Below are positions 1 to 6,045 of a DNA stretch of 20,844 nt, piece after piece (position 1 is the stretch's first letter; every line of letters starts with the position of its first letter). Below the pieces are notes generated by a model. That model saw nothing but the letters and a program-made list of their open reading frames with translations. It did no database searches and was not told the origin of the DNA. Source of the stretch: Lentisphaerota bacterium (GTDB taxonomy: Bacteria > Verrucomicrobiota > Kiritimatiellia > RFP12 > UBA1067); contig JALHET010000013.1 of assembly GCA_022839525.1 (NCBI GenBank), positions 1 through 20,844 of the forward strand, written 5' to 3'. The position numbers were made by a program, and so were the translations under genes.

Positions 1-288
1 CACGCTGGGGCCGTGCAGGTCTACGTCCAGCAATCCCACGCGCTGCCCGGCGAGCATCGCCGACATCGCCAGATTCACCGCCACCGTGCTCTTGCCCACA
101 CCCCCCTTGCCGGACATCACAATGATCGTGCGCCGGATGCGGTTCAAACGCGCCTTCAGCCTGGTGTCGTCCTGAACGGGTGCCGCATGTCGCGGTGCCG
201 CATGCGATCTTGAGGCGCAGGATTCCTCGGCACAACTTTCACACTGATCGGGAGAACATCCCGCCTTCTGCTCTTTTTCGTTTTGCAT
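1..288 (-). CDS. Mrp/NBP35-family Fe-S carrier ATPase, N-terminal part (cut by window edge)
   Basis: This is the first 96 codons of a P-loop ATPase; the rest lies beyond the left edge. The deviant Walker A motif GKGGVGKST is at residues 60-68, followed by the [11 protein letters not shown] segment (residues 86-96) that is diagnostic of the Mrp/ApbC/NBP35 family. These proteins bind and transfer [4Fe-4S] clusters in the cytoplasm. A cysteine-bearing N-terminal extension (Cys11, 16, 19, 24) precedes the ATPase core, as in NBP35-type members. The ATG at 288 is preceded by an AAAGGA-type ribosome site about 7 nt upstream. Mrp proteins, often fused to a NifX-like domain, belong to the ORP loci of sulfate reducers, which fits the NifX/MinD genes upstream. 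Whether this copy has a C-terminal NifX domain cannot be seen. A FAD oxidoreductase separates it from those genes. Confidence 0.88.
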   Translation of the reverse strand, partial: MQNEKEQKAGCSPDQCESCAEESCASRSHAAPRHAAPVQDDTRLKARLNRIRRTIIVMSGKGGVGKSTVAVNLAMSAMLAGQRVGLLDVDLHGPSV

Positions 289-310
289 TTTCTTTCCTTT
301 CAAACATTAA

Positions 311-327
311 TGCGGGCAGAGCCCGCA
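311..327. repeat. Short perfect hairpin
   Basis: A 7-bp perfect stem (TGCGGGC/GCCCGCA) with an AGA loop lies just upstream of the Mrp start codon. It is the same style of compact GC-rich palindrome that recurs in other intergenic gaps of this window (5153-5196, 5359-5379, 6046-6065). No U-tract follows on either strand, so I do not call it a terminator. Confidence 0.5.
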
Positions 328-334
328 ACCCAAG

Positions 335-470
335 TTAATTAGTGCATTAGTGCATTAGTTTGTCTGGGAGTGCGCTACCCCCAAAAAACCTTCGTGCCTT
401 CGTGTGAGAAACAACCGAGCCCTGCCCTCCAAAAAAATCCGCGTCACCTGTGTCATCTGTGGATCAAAAA
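335..470. repeat. Intergenic quasi-repeat phrases
   Basis: Three degenerate phrases stand in a row. The first (335-360) is built on an 8-bp unit AGTGCATT. The second (390-427) contains CTTCGTGCCTTCGTGTGAGA followed by AAACAACCGAGCC. The third (431-470) is a TCCGCGTCACCTGTGTCATC-like phrase. Relatives of each recur elsewhere: inverted at 5391-5435, direct at 2225-2269, and direct at 5278-5313. No gene is seen in the 289-506 gap. Confidence 0.6.
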
Positions 471-506
471 CTGATCGTCAAACCCGCGAAAACCGGTTGC
501 ACCGCT

Positions 507-1901
507 TCAGAACCGGGCCAGTTGTGCCGCGGCCCGTCCAGCGGCCTCGCCCATGGCGACGGCGCTGCCGGTCATCCGATAGGAGGCCTGCGCGATGAAA
601 TCGCCGGAAATGCAGCGCCCCGCCATGAACAGGTTGTCGGCGTCCTTCGCCCGCAGCGCGTCCAAGGGAATCTGGAACGGACGGAACGAAGCCCCGAAGG
701 TCTGGCCGGCCGGCTGCTTCTCGTTGGAAGCATAGGTCAGCGCATGGATGTCAATCCCCGCGTTCGAGGTGGTGACGCCGTCGGGCCAGACGCGCCCGGC
801 CGCGACATCTTCAACCGTAACGGTTGCCCGCCCGTGGATGCGCCGGGCACCCCGATGGCCGATCTGCTCCGCCGTCAGGATCACTCGTGTCCCCTTCCAA
901 GGACCGCCCAAGGCATCCAGCGCATCGACGAGGCGTGACACCTCGGCACGCGCCCGGACGGTCGCATCCGTAATCGCCTGTGCATCATCCATTCGAAGTC
1001 CGTATTCATGGTTCGCCATGAGCGCGCACAGTCCGCCTCGCAGCCGGAAAAGCGTCGGATCCGAATAAGACGGACTGATTCCGGCGCGTCTCAGTTCAGC
1101 CAGAAGCTCCTTCTTCGGATTCACCGTCTGCCGGCCGTTCGGACCGTATGTCGACGGATCATTCACGGCGAACCGCGCCAGCGCCGGGTCATCCGGCACC
1201 CACACCAGCGCCACCAGACTGGCCGGTTGATCCACACAGTCCGGGCCGTAGCCGACGTCATAGCCGCAACCGGAGAGCGCGGCCAGATCCCCGTCGCCCG
1301 AACAATCGATAAAGCATTTCGCCTTCCACGCCTGCCGCCCCGATTTGGATTCCGTGACGACCGCCGACAGTTTCCGCCCGTCCTTCCCCCGCATCGCCGC
1401 CACCACCGGACACTGCAAGGTGAAACGAACACCGGCCTCGGCACACATGTCCTCGCAGACAATCCGCATACGCTCGGGCTCATACACAAAATTCGACCGC
1501 CAGGATGCGTTTTTCGCATCCTTGAAGGCCGACACGGGATGGCGCGGTGAACGTGCGCCGCAGGCATCGAGCCGGCGAATGATCTCCCGGTCGATTGAGG
1601 ACTTGTCGAAATCGAACACACACCCCATCAAGCCGCTGGTCCAGATTCCACCCAAAGACCCCTGAAGTTCCAGCAGCCGAACTTTCGCCCCGGTCCGCGC
1701 TGCGGAAACAGCCGCAGCGATTCCAGCCGGTCCCCCGCCGACGACGATCACGTCGCATGCAGCGGCGACCGGAAGTTTACGGGCCGGCTCCACGACACAC
1801 TCGCCGTCTGCGGCGCCACTCCCGGTCTCGGCTCCAGATACCACCGACGCCAGAGGCAGCACGGCAACCCCACCCAGAAAAGAACGTCTTGAATAGTTCA
1901 T
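507..1901 (-). CDS. Secreted FAD-dependent oxidoreductase (FAD_oxidored family)
   Basis: A 464-residue flavoprotein. The N-terminus (SRRSFLGGVAVLPLASV) looks like a Tat signal, so export of the folded, FAD-loaded protein is likely. A Rossmann dinucleotide-binding motif VIVVGGGPAGIAAA lies at about residues 51-64. The FIDCSGDGDLAALSG segment near residue 200 and the C-terminal block FMAGRCISGDFIAQASYR...GEAAGRAAA are typical of the FAD-dependent oxidoreductase family (PF12831). Members are often linked to carbohydrate or xenobiotic breakdown; the substrate cannot be read from sequence. No clear ribosome site precedes the ATG at 1901, but the Tat motif starts immediately after it, supporting that start. 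It sits between the NifX/MinD genes and Mrp, with 218 bp of repeat-rich DNA between it and Mrp, so it is not obviously part of that operon. Confidence 0.85.
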   Translation of the reverse strand: MNYSRRSFLGGVAVLPLASVVSGAETGSGAADGECVVEPARKLPVAAACDVIVVGGGPAGIAAAVSAARTGAKVRLLELQGSLGGIWTSGLMGCVFDFDKSSIDREIIRRLDACGARSPRHPVSAFKDAKNASWRSNFVYEPERMRIVCEDMCAEAGVRFTLQCPVVAAMRGKDGRKLSAVVTESKSGRQAWKAKCFIDCSGDGDLAALSGCGYDVGYGPDCVDQPASLVALVWVPDDPALARFAVNDPSTYGPNGRQTVNPKKELLAELRRAGISPSYSDPTLFRLRGGLCALMANHEYGLRMDDAQAITDATVRARAEVSRLVDALDALGGPWKGTRVILTAEQIGHRGARRIHGRATVTVEDVAAGRVWPDGVTTSNAGIDIHALTYASNEKQPAGQTFGASFRPFQIPLDALRAKDADNLFMAGRCISGDFIAQASYRMTGSAVAMGEAAGRAAAQLARF

Positions 1902-2315
1902 ACGGTTTGTGTATCACAACAAGGACAGAGAATGCAATGGTAATCGGGCAACCGTTGCCAACAGGGATATACGAGTCGAACGCGTGTTTTTTCTAAAAAG
2001 TTGAACTTTCAACGCTCTTTGGTTTTCTGGGTTTCAACCAAATCGGTATCGGGATCGTTATCGGTATTGGAGTCGATTGTTGCGACAACACAGTGGCTCG
2101 CAATGACGAGCATAAAGGTGGCGACGATTCCGATCCCGATCCCGATAGCGATACCGATGGCTCCACAATGAAACCATCCTTCCGCGCATCGGAAGGCGGC
2201 TCGTGAGGACACTCACCCTTCAATCTTCGCGCCTTCGTGTCTTCGCGTGAAACAACCGGGCCATGCCCCCTTCGCGCCCCCTTGTCACTAACCGACTACA
2301 CCCCTGCCTGTGACC
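1902..2315. repeat. Gene-free gap with GAT-type inverted quasi-repeats and shared phrases
   Basis: This 414-bp gap has no convincing gene. It contains two tracts built on CGAT/ATCGG hexamers (2042-2076 and 2125-2160) that are imperfect inverted copies of each other and begin and end with exact arms ATCGGTATCG (2042-2051) and CGATACCGAT (2149-2158). A CCTTCCG/CGGAAGG hairpin lies at 2178-2196. A 27-bp phrase at 2195-2221 recurs at 5205-5231 with 24 of 27 bases identical. A CTTCGTGTCTTCGCGTGAAA-type phrase at 2225-2269 is related to 390-427. Short open frames across the GAT tracts encode only low-complexity peptides. Confidence 0.65.
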
Positions 2316-3495
2316 TCAGTGGTCGCAGACATTCGCACCCGCCCGCAGCGTACCCGCCAAGTAGTGCCCGATCAGCGCCTCCGGTGTCTCCGCAGGCAAC
2401 CCCACCGTCACCTTGATGTTCTGCTCCGCAAAAAGCCCCTGCGCACGCTGCCCCATGCCTCCCGCCAAGACATGTTCCGCGCCCTGCTCGGCCAGCCAGC
2501 GCGGCAACACGCCCGGCTCGTGCGGCGGCGGCACAAGGTCTTTGCGGCTGAGAATCTTCCGCTGCGACAGATCCACGTCGACCAGCGCGAACGTTTCGCA
2601 GTGTCCGAAGTGCATGCACAGCTTTCCCTCTGCCATCCGCCGCCGAAAGCGCGTCGGTCTCCACAACCGCCTTCGCCTGAATCTGCGCCGACGTCACCGC
2701 ATGGTCATACCGGATGCGCCCGACGACCGTCGCACCCGCACGTTCCGCCGCCCGTTCGATCCGTTCGGTCATCCCGGGGTTGAGATCCCATTTGTTCACG
2801 CAGACAAACGTTGCCACCTTGAAATGCTTGGCCAGTTGCAGGACGCGCTCCAGATCATGCTCGCCGGAGACGGTCGGCTCGGTCACCGCCAGCACTTTGG
2901 AGGCGCCGGTGAGCGACGCGATCACCGGGCAACCGATGCCGGGCGGGCCGTCCGTGATGATCAACGACAGTTCCTTGGCCTCGGCGATACGGCGCGCCTC
3001 GCGCCGCACCGTTGCCACCAATTTACCGGAATTCTCCGCCGCGACCGCCAAGCATGCGTGCACCATTGGGCCGCAACGCGTCTCTGACAGCATCCACTCG
3101 CCGCAGAGCCGATCAGGAAAATCTATCGCTTTGGACGGGCAGAACCTGACACACACGCCGCACCCCTCACAGCCGATCGGATCAATCGTATAGATCGCCT
3201 TGCCGGAAGGGTGCTGCACTTGGCGCAGCGCATCGAAACGGCAAAGGTCAGCGCACACGCCGCAGCCATTGCAATCATCGGCGCGTATCACAGCCTCACG
3301 CCCGTTCACGAAATCATGTCGTTCGAGTATCTCCGGCGTCAACACCAGATGCAGGTCAGCCGCATCCACATCACAGTCGGCCAACACCGCGCGGCCAGCG
3401 GCCAACGCGGCGAAAGAGGCGGTAATGCTGGTCTTGCCCGTGCCGCCCTTGCCGCTGATGACAACCAGTTCAGTGATCGCCTTTCCCTTTTTCAA
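2296..3495 (-). CDS. MinD-superfamily P-loop ATPase with ferredoxin insert; out-of-frame C-terminal tail
   Basis: Residues 1-285 form a COG1149-type ATPase: Walker A GKGGTGKTS (15-23), DCDVDAADLHL (40-50), two [4Fe-4S] motifs with Cys75/78/81/85 and Cys109/112/115/119, and the TDGPPGIGCPVIAS block (181-194). This family couples ATP hydrolysis to Fe-S handling and occurs as adjacent pairs in ORP and NifX clusters. The start is TTG at 3495, with GAGGGAAG about 7 nt upstream; it overlaps the end of the preceding ATPase gene by 26 bp. After residue 285 the frame becomes an Arg/Gly/Ala-rich tail that is simply another reading of the NifX gene beneath it. A one-base change in the GCGGCGG run near 2637-2643 would join the ATPase in frame to that NifX domain. 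The native product is therefore probably an ATPase-NifX fusion of about 390 residues, or two abutting proteins. Confidence 0.82.
   Translation of the reverse strand: MKKGKAITELVVISGKGGTGKTSITASFAALAAGRAVLADCDVDAADLHLVLTPEILERHDFVNGREAVIRADDCNGCGVCADLCRFDALRQVQHPSGKAIYTIDPIGCEGCGVCVRFCPSKAIDFPDRLCGEWMLSETRCGPMVHACLAVAAENSGKLVATVRREARRIAEAKELSLIITDGPPGIGCPVIASLTGASKVLAVTEPTVSGEHDLERVLQLAKHFKVATFVCVNKWDLNPGMTERIERAAERAGATVVGRIRYDHAVTSAQIQAKAVVETDALSAADGRGKAVHALRTLRNVRAGRRGSVAAEDSQPQRPCAAAARAGRVAALAGRAGRGTCLGGRHGAACAGAFCGAEHQGDGGVACGDTGGADRALLGGYAAGGCECLRPLRSQAGV
2316..2636 (-). CDS. NifX/NifB-type (dinitrogenase Fe-Mo cofactor) domain, frameshifted from the upstream ATPase
   Basis: 106 residues from an internal ATG at 2636. 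The protein matches the NifX-like family (COG1433): KLCMHFGHCETFALVDVD at the start, PPHEPGVLPRWLAEQGA in the middle, LAGGMGQRAQGLFAEQNIKV, and GTLRAGANVCDH at the end. Such domains bind Fe-S or Mo-Fe-S clusters. The usual first beta strand (MKIAxP-like) is missing, and no ribosome site precedes the ATG. Upstream in this frame the sequence is non-protein-like, whereas the ATPase frame runs directly into it with a one-base offset. I therefore read this as the C-terminal domain of a fusion broken by a frameshift, a sequencing error, or a recoding event. The open ATPase frame continues past its stop to 2296. Confidence 0.75.
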   Translation of the reverse strand: MAEGKLCMHFGHCETFALVDVDLSQRKILSRKDLVPPPHEPGVLPRWLAEQGAEHVLAGGMGQRAQGLFAEQNIKVTVGLPAETPEALIGHYLAGTLRAGANVCDH

Positions 3496-4330
3496 TTTTT
3501 TCTTCCCTCTTCACTTCACTGTACAACGCTTCGAACACCGCGCGGTATTCCGGCAGCGCGTCCACCATCAGCTCGCCGCGCGAATAGGCTTCCGCAACGC
3601 GGCGGTCATCCGGGATTTCGGCCAGTAGCGGAATCTTCCCGTCCCGGCAGTAGGCGGTGACGCTGTCATCCCCGCTGCCAGCGCGGTTGATAACGACACC
3701 GCAGGGTATGTCCAGTTCCCGCACAACCGCCACGGCCAGCCGCAGGTCGTGCAAACCGAAAGGTGTTGGCTCGGTGACCAGCACCACAAAATCGGCCTCA
3801 CGCAGTGTGGCGACCATCGGGCACGAGGTGCCGGGCGGCGCGTCCAAAATCGCATCGCCTTCTTCCGGTATCTTGGCTTTCACCGCACGGATCAAGGGCG
3901 GTGCCATGGCCACGCCCACATCGAGCCGGCCCTGAACCAGAGTGACCTCGCCCGCACGCAACGTCTCCACGACGCCGATTCGCTTCGGCACCTCACGGAT
4001 CGCCCCTCTCGGGCACACCCTCATGCAACCGCCGCACCCGTGGCACAGTTCCGGAAACACCAGCACCCGCTTCGCAAGCACCGCCAGCGCTTTATATTCG
4101 CAGAACCGGCTGCACTCGCCGCACCCGTCGCACAGCGCCTCCTCCACTTCCGGAACGGGTAGTGAAACCGTCTCCGCACCGGTCAACTCGCCTCTGAGGA
4201 AAAGATGCGCGTTGGGTTCCTCCACGTCGCAGTCCAGCAACGGTACGCCCGCGCCCCGCACGCGTGCGAGATTCACCGCTACCGTCGTCTTGCCTGTGCC
4301 GCCTTTTCCGGATGCCACCGCTATAATCAT
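3470..4330 (-). CDS. MinD-superfamily P-loop ATPase with inserted ferredoxin domain
   Basis: 286 residues. Walker A GKGGTGKTT at 8-16, the second P-loop signature LLDCDVEEPNAHLF at 31-44, and two [4Fe-4S] motifs (Cys67/70/73/77 and Cys96/99/102/106) inserted in the ATPase fold, followed by DAPPGTSCPMVA. This is the COG1149 family, paralogous to the next gene; such pairs accompany NifX/ORP proteins and probably assemble or use their metal clusters. ATG at 4330 is chosen because GAAGGA lies 4 nt upstream and the mature family starts directly with MIIAVASGKGG; an in-frame extension to 4420 is open but not protein-like. The stop overlaps the next gene by 26 bp, implying translational coupling. 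The gap to the upstream NifX gene is 133 bp. Confidence 0.88.
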   Translation of the reverse strand: MIIAVASGKGGTGKTTVAVNLARVRGAGVPLLDCDVEEPNAHLFLRGELTGAETVSLPVPEVEEALCDGCGECSRFCEYKALAVLAKRVLVFPELCHGCGGCMRVCPRGAIREVPKRIGVVETLRAGEVTLVQGRLDVGVAMAPPLIRAVKAKIPEEGDAILDAPPGTSCPMVATLREADFVVLVTEPTPFGLHDLRLAVAVVRELDIPCGVVINRAGSGDDSVTAYCRDGKIPLLAEIPDDRRVAEAYSRGELMVDALPEYRAVFEALYSEVKREEKIEKGKGDH

Positions 4331-4463
4331 GGATCCTTCTTTACCTTTGTTGAGTCCTGCAGCCATATCAGCGTCTGGGCGCCGAGCGCCAGACCCACAT
4401 GATCGGATATGACAGGACACTTGACTTTAAACAGAAAGCAGTCAAGCGAAGTGTTCATGCGGA

Positions 4464-4826
4464 CTACGCCCAGTGCCCTCCCACGTCAGCCGACTTAAGC
4501 TCTGCCAGTGAACCCTCCTGATACAGCTTCAGCGCCTCTGCCACAGTCTCCGCGTCTGATGTGTAGACCTTGATGCCTGCGGTATTCAGCACCTGGAAAG
4601 CCTTAGGGCCGCAGTGTCCGGTCACCACCGCCTGGGCGCCGCCTGAGGCCACCGTCTGCGCCGCCTGAATGCCCGCACCCTGCGCCGCATTCAGGTTCTG
4701 GCTGTTGTCGATCACTTGAAACGTGGCCGTCTCCGTGTCATAGACCAAAAACTTGGCGGCACGCCCGAAACGGGCATCCATCGGGGCGTCGAGCCCCGTC
4801 CCGGATGTTGTAAAAGCGATTTTCAT
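4464..4826 (-). CDS. NifX/NifB-family metal-cluster-binding protein
   Basis: 120 residues: MKIAFTTSGTGLDAPMDARF at the start, then FGRAAKFLVYD, VVTGHCGPKAFQVLNTAGIKVY in the core. This is the single-domain NifX-like fold (COG1433) that binds Fe-S or Mo/Fe/Cu-S clusters. ATG at 4826 has a strong GGAGGA site and overlaps the stop of the upstream DUF5320 gene as ATGA, so the two are translationally coupled. The combination of DUF5320 protein, NifX and MinD-like ATPases is common in anaerobes. The exact metal cannot be read from sequence. Confidence 0.88.
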   Translation of the reverse strand: MKIAFTTSGTGLDAPMDARFGRAAKFLVYDTETATFQVIDNSQNLNAAQGAGIQAAQTVASGGAQAVVTGHCGPKAFQVLNTAGIKVYTSDAETVAEALKLYQEGSLAELKSADVGGHWA

Positions 4827-5068
4827 GATTCCTCCTTTCCCGCAGGTGCGCCTTCGAAACGCACCCATCCCGGTCGGCCTGTGGCGAAAAACATGTTCCT
4901 GCATCCGCGGCCTCCGCCGCCACCCCGGCCTCCGCGTCCGCGGCCAAAGCCGCAGAAGCGTCCGCCCGCCGTAATGTTTCCTGCCGCTCCGCCTCCTGCG
5001 CAATATCCGGCTCCGCGTCCGGTCATCGGTCCCATTCCCAAGGGTCCCATTCTGTTTCCACCCGGCAT
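4823..5068 (-). CDS. Glycine-rich DUF5320-family small protein
   Basis: 81 residues beginning MPGGNRMGPLGMGPMTGRGA, the hallmark of the DUF5320 family, then a Gly/Arg-rich stretch with cysteines at 23, 39 and 56. Function is not known; the family is regularly encoded next to NifX-like proteins, so a role as a partner or scaffold for metal-cluster proteins is inferred. An ideal ribosome site (AGGAGGT) stands 5-6 nt before the ATG, and the stop codon overlaps the start of the next gene (ATGA). The leader contains a perfect 11-bp inverted repeat at 5096-5130. Confidence 0.82.
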   Translation of the reverse strand: MPGGNRMGPLGMGPMTGRGAGYCAGGGAAGNITAGGRFCGFGRGRGGRGGGGGRGCRNMFFATGRPGWVRFEGAPAGKEES

Positions 5069-5095
5069 AGTCTACCTCCTTTTTTGTTTTTTGTT

Positions 5096-5130
5096 CTAGG
5101 TGCGGTTTTACTTCGTTGCACCGCACCTAG
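5096..5130. promoter_or_regulatory. Perfect 11-bp inverted repeat in the DUF5320 gene leader
   Basis: Arms CTAGGTGCGGT and ACCGCACCTAG are separated by 13 bases. The element ends 28 nt upstream of the DUF5320 start codon. In minus-strand RNA it would form a stable stem just before the AAAAAAGGAGGT ribosome site. No U-run follows, so a 5' stabilising stem or protein-binding site is more likely than a terminator. Role is inferred. Confidence 0.5.
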
Positions 5131-5175
5131 AGTTTAGTGTTACAACCGGCAGGGCGGTTTCCCAGAAACCGCCGC

Positions 5176-5201
5176 GGACGCCTCCCCGAGGCGTCCCTAC
5201 C
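5176..5201 (-). repeat. REP-like palindrome with GTAG flank (copy A)
   Basis: On the minus strand GGTAG is followed directly by a 9-bp perfect stem GGACGCCTC/GAGGCGTCC with a 3-nt loop. A GTAG tetranucleotide next to a hairpin is the defining look of REP elements mobilised by RAYT transposases. Its partner lies at 5354-5379 in opposite orientation. Confidence 0.5.
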
Positions 5202-5353
5202 GCGGGCGGTTCGTGAGGACACTCGCCCTCCCGATTGACCCGATTGACTCGCAATCAGCGACTTGCGACTTGCGACTAAAAAAATCTGCGTCATCTGCGT
5301 CCTTCTGCGGTTTCACTTCCTGGTCCATGCCACGTCTCTCAGCCGCGCCTGGT

Positions 5354-5379
5354 GGTAGGGATGGTTCCCCGAACCGTCC
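5354..5379 (+). repeat. REP-like palindrome with GTAG flank (copy B)
   Basis: On the plus strand GGTAG is followed by stem GGATGGTTC/GAACCGTCC (one G-T pair) with a CCC loop and then GCCGG. Same layout as copy A but different inner stem sequence, and opposite orientation; the GTAG ends face each other across about 150 bp. Confidence 0.5.
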
Positions 5380-5422
5380 GCCGGTCCATGCTAACTAACG
5401 CACGCATTCACTAACGCACTAA

Positions 5423-5845
5423 TTAACTAATGCACTGCCCCCTGCCTCTGCCTAAACCCCTGCCCGCGCCTCTGCCGCCGCCTGCGCAGGCGCGCCGCAT
5501 GCGCCGCCGCCCGCAACAGCCCGGCATCGCGAAGGCCGCACTGTTCAACGAACCGCTGAGCGCGGCCAGTATGACCTGCCTGACCTCGCCTGCCACAAAG
5601 GCCTCGGCCTGTATGCCTGCCGCGATGATCATCTCGTGCAGCGGGCGCGAGACCGCGCCGCATACCAGACGCTTTACGCCTTGCGACTGCAGCCATGCGA
5701 TATCCTCGGCCGGGGTGCGCCCTTCCAGTTTGTGCAGGCTTTCGCCGCAGATCTCCTGCCCCCGCGACTCGACGATCAGGATGTCCCTGGCCGTGTCAAA
5801 AACCGGCGCGATACGGGTTCCGTAAATGGAGTATGCTGTTTTCAC
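5423..5845 (-). CDS. NifX/NifB-family metal-cluster-binding protein with Cys/Arg/Gly-rich tail
   Basis: 140 residues from GTG at 5845. The NifX-like core reads KTAYSIYGTRIAPVFDTARD, ILIVESRGQEI, LQSQGVKRLVCGAVSRPLHEMI and GIQAEAFVAGEV. The tail after residue 106 (MPGCCGRRRMRR...) is rich in Cys, Arg and Gly, as in a subgroup of these proteins. The frame is open upstream to 5917, but the sigma54 promoter at 5858-5873 would start transcription near 5847, so the upstream part is not translated from that promoter. GTG 5845 begins the NifX fold exactly. No usable ribosome site fits between the predicted transcript start and GTG. This is the first gene downstream of the promoter and of the UAS pair, and probably the target of the activator gene just upstream. 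Confidence 0.83.
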   Translation of the reverse strand: MKTAYSIYGTRIAPVFDTARDILIVESRGQEICGESLHKLEGRTPAEDIAWLQSQGVKRLVCGAVSRPLHEMIIAAGIQAEAFVAGEVRQVILAALSGSLNSAAFAMPGCCGRRRMRRACAGGGRGAGRGLGRGRGQCIS

Positions 5846-5857
5846 GCCTTGAATATA

Positions 5858-5873
5858 TGCAATCCGCGTGCCA
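5858..5873 (-). promoter_or_regulatory. Sigma54 (RpoN) promoter, -24/-12
   Basis: On the minus strand the sequence is TGGCACGCGGATTGCA, matching the consensus TGGCAC-N5-TTGCA with exact GG/GC spacing. It points towards the NifX gene at 5845; by the usual distance from the -12 GC the transcript would begin near 5847. A sigma54 activator is encoded immediately upstream (6198-7562) and two direct repeats that could be its binding sites lie at 5963-6011. Confidence 0.85.
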
Positions 5874-5962
5874 AACGACACCGGACAAGATACGTGATAT
5901 AACCATCTGCCCAGCAATCAGTTATGACATCATCTTGGGCGAGGCGTGAATTTTCGTTAGGT

Positions 5963-6011
5963 GCATTTATGCTACTTTTCCGCAAAATAGGTCGCATTTA
6001 TGCTACTATTC
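5963..6011. promoter_or_regulatory. Two direct repeats, candidate upstream activating sequences
   Basis: GCATTTATGCTACTTTTC (5963-5980) and GCATTTATGCTACTATTC (5994-6011) differ at one base. They are offset by 31 bp, about three helical turns, so they face the same side of the DNA. Each starts with a GCAT-TT-ATGC dyad, fitting a dimeric Fis-type helix-turn-helix. They lie about 120 and 150 bp upstream of the predicted sigma54 transcript start, the usual range for enhancer sites. Confidence 0.65.
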
Positions 6012-6045
6012 TGAAGCGCTTGACACATAAGGATAAAACCGGAAG

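Larger units (their letters stand above)
5069..5422. repeat. Gene-free gap with tandem hairpins, REP-like pair and quasi-repeat phrases
   Basis: 354 bp between the first NifX gene and the DUF5320 gene. From left to right: a perfect inverted repeat (5096-5130); hairpin GGCGGTTT/AAACCGCC (5153-5173); hairpin GGACGCCTC/GAGGCGTCC (5176-5196) carrying GGTAG on its minus-strand 5' side; the 27-bp phrase shared with 2195-2221 (5205-5231); CGACTTGCGACTTGCGACT-type phrases (about 5251-5277); an ATCTGCGTCATCTGCGTCC phrase (5278-5313); hairpin GGATGGTTC/GAACCGTCC (5359-5379) preceded by GGTAG; and ACTAACGCACTAATTAACTA phrases (5391-5435) that run into the 3' end of the NifX gene and supply its stop codon. 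Confidence 0.65.

Noticed and set aside
1993..2223. Short minus-strand frames giving Gly/Ile-repeat peptides
   Set aside because: The apparent transmembrane-like GIGIGIG stretch comes only from GAT hexamer repeats; frames are not supported by a ribosome site or homology.
4331..4420. N-terminal extension of the first MinD-type ATPase
   Set aside because: The frame is open to 4420, but a ribosome site directly before ATG 4330 and the family start (MIIAVASGKGG) favour the shorter protein.
4355..4460. Imperfect inverted repeats between the NifX and first ATPase genes (GTCTGG-CGC and CTTGACT/AGTCAAG)
   Set aside because: Stems are short or bulged and no T-run follows on the minus strand, so I do not call a terminator or operator.
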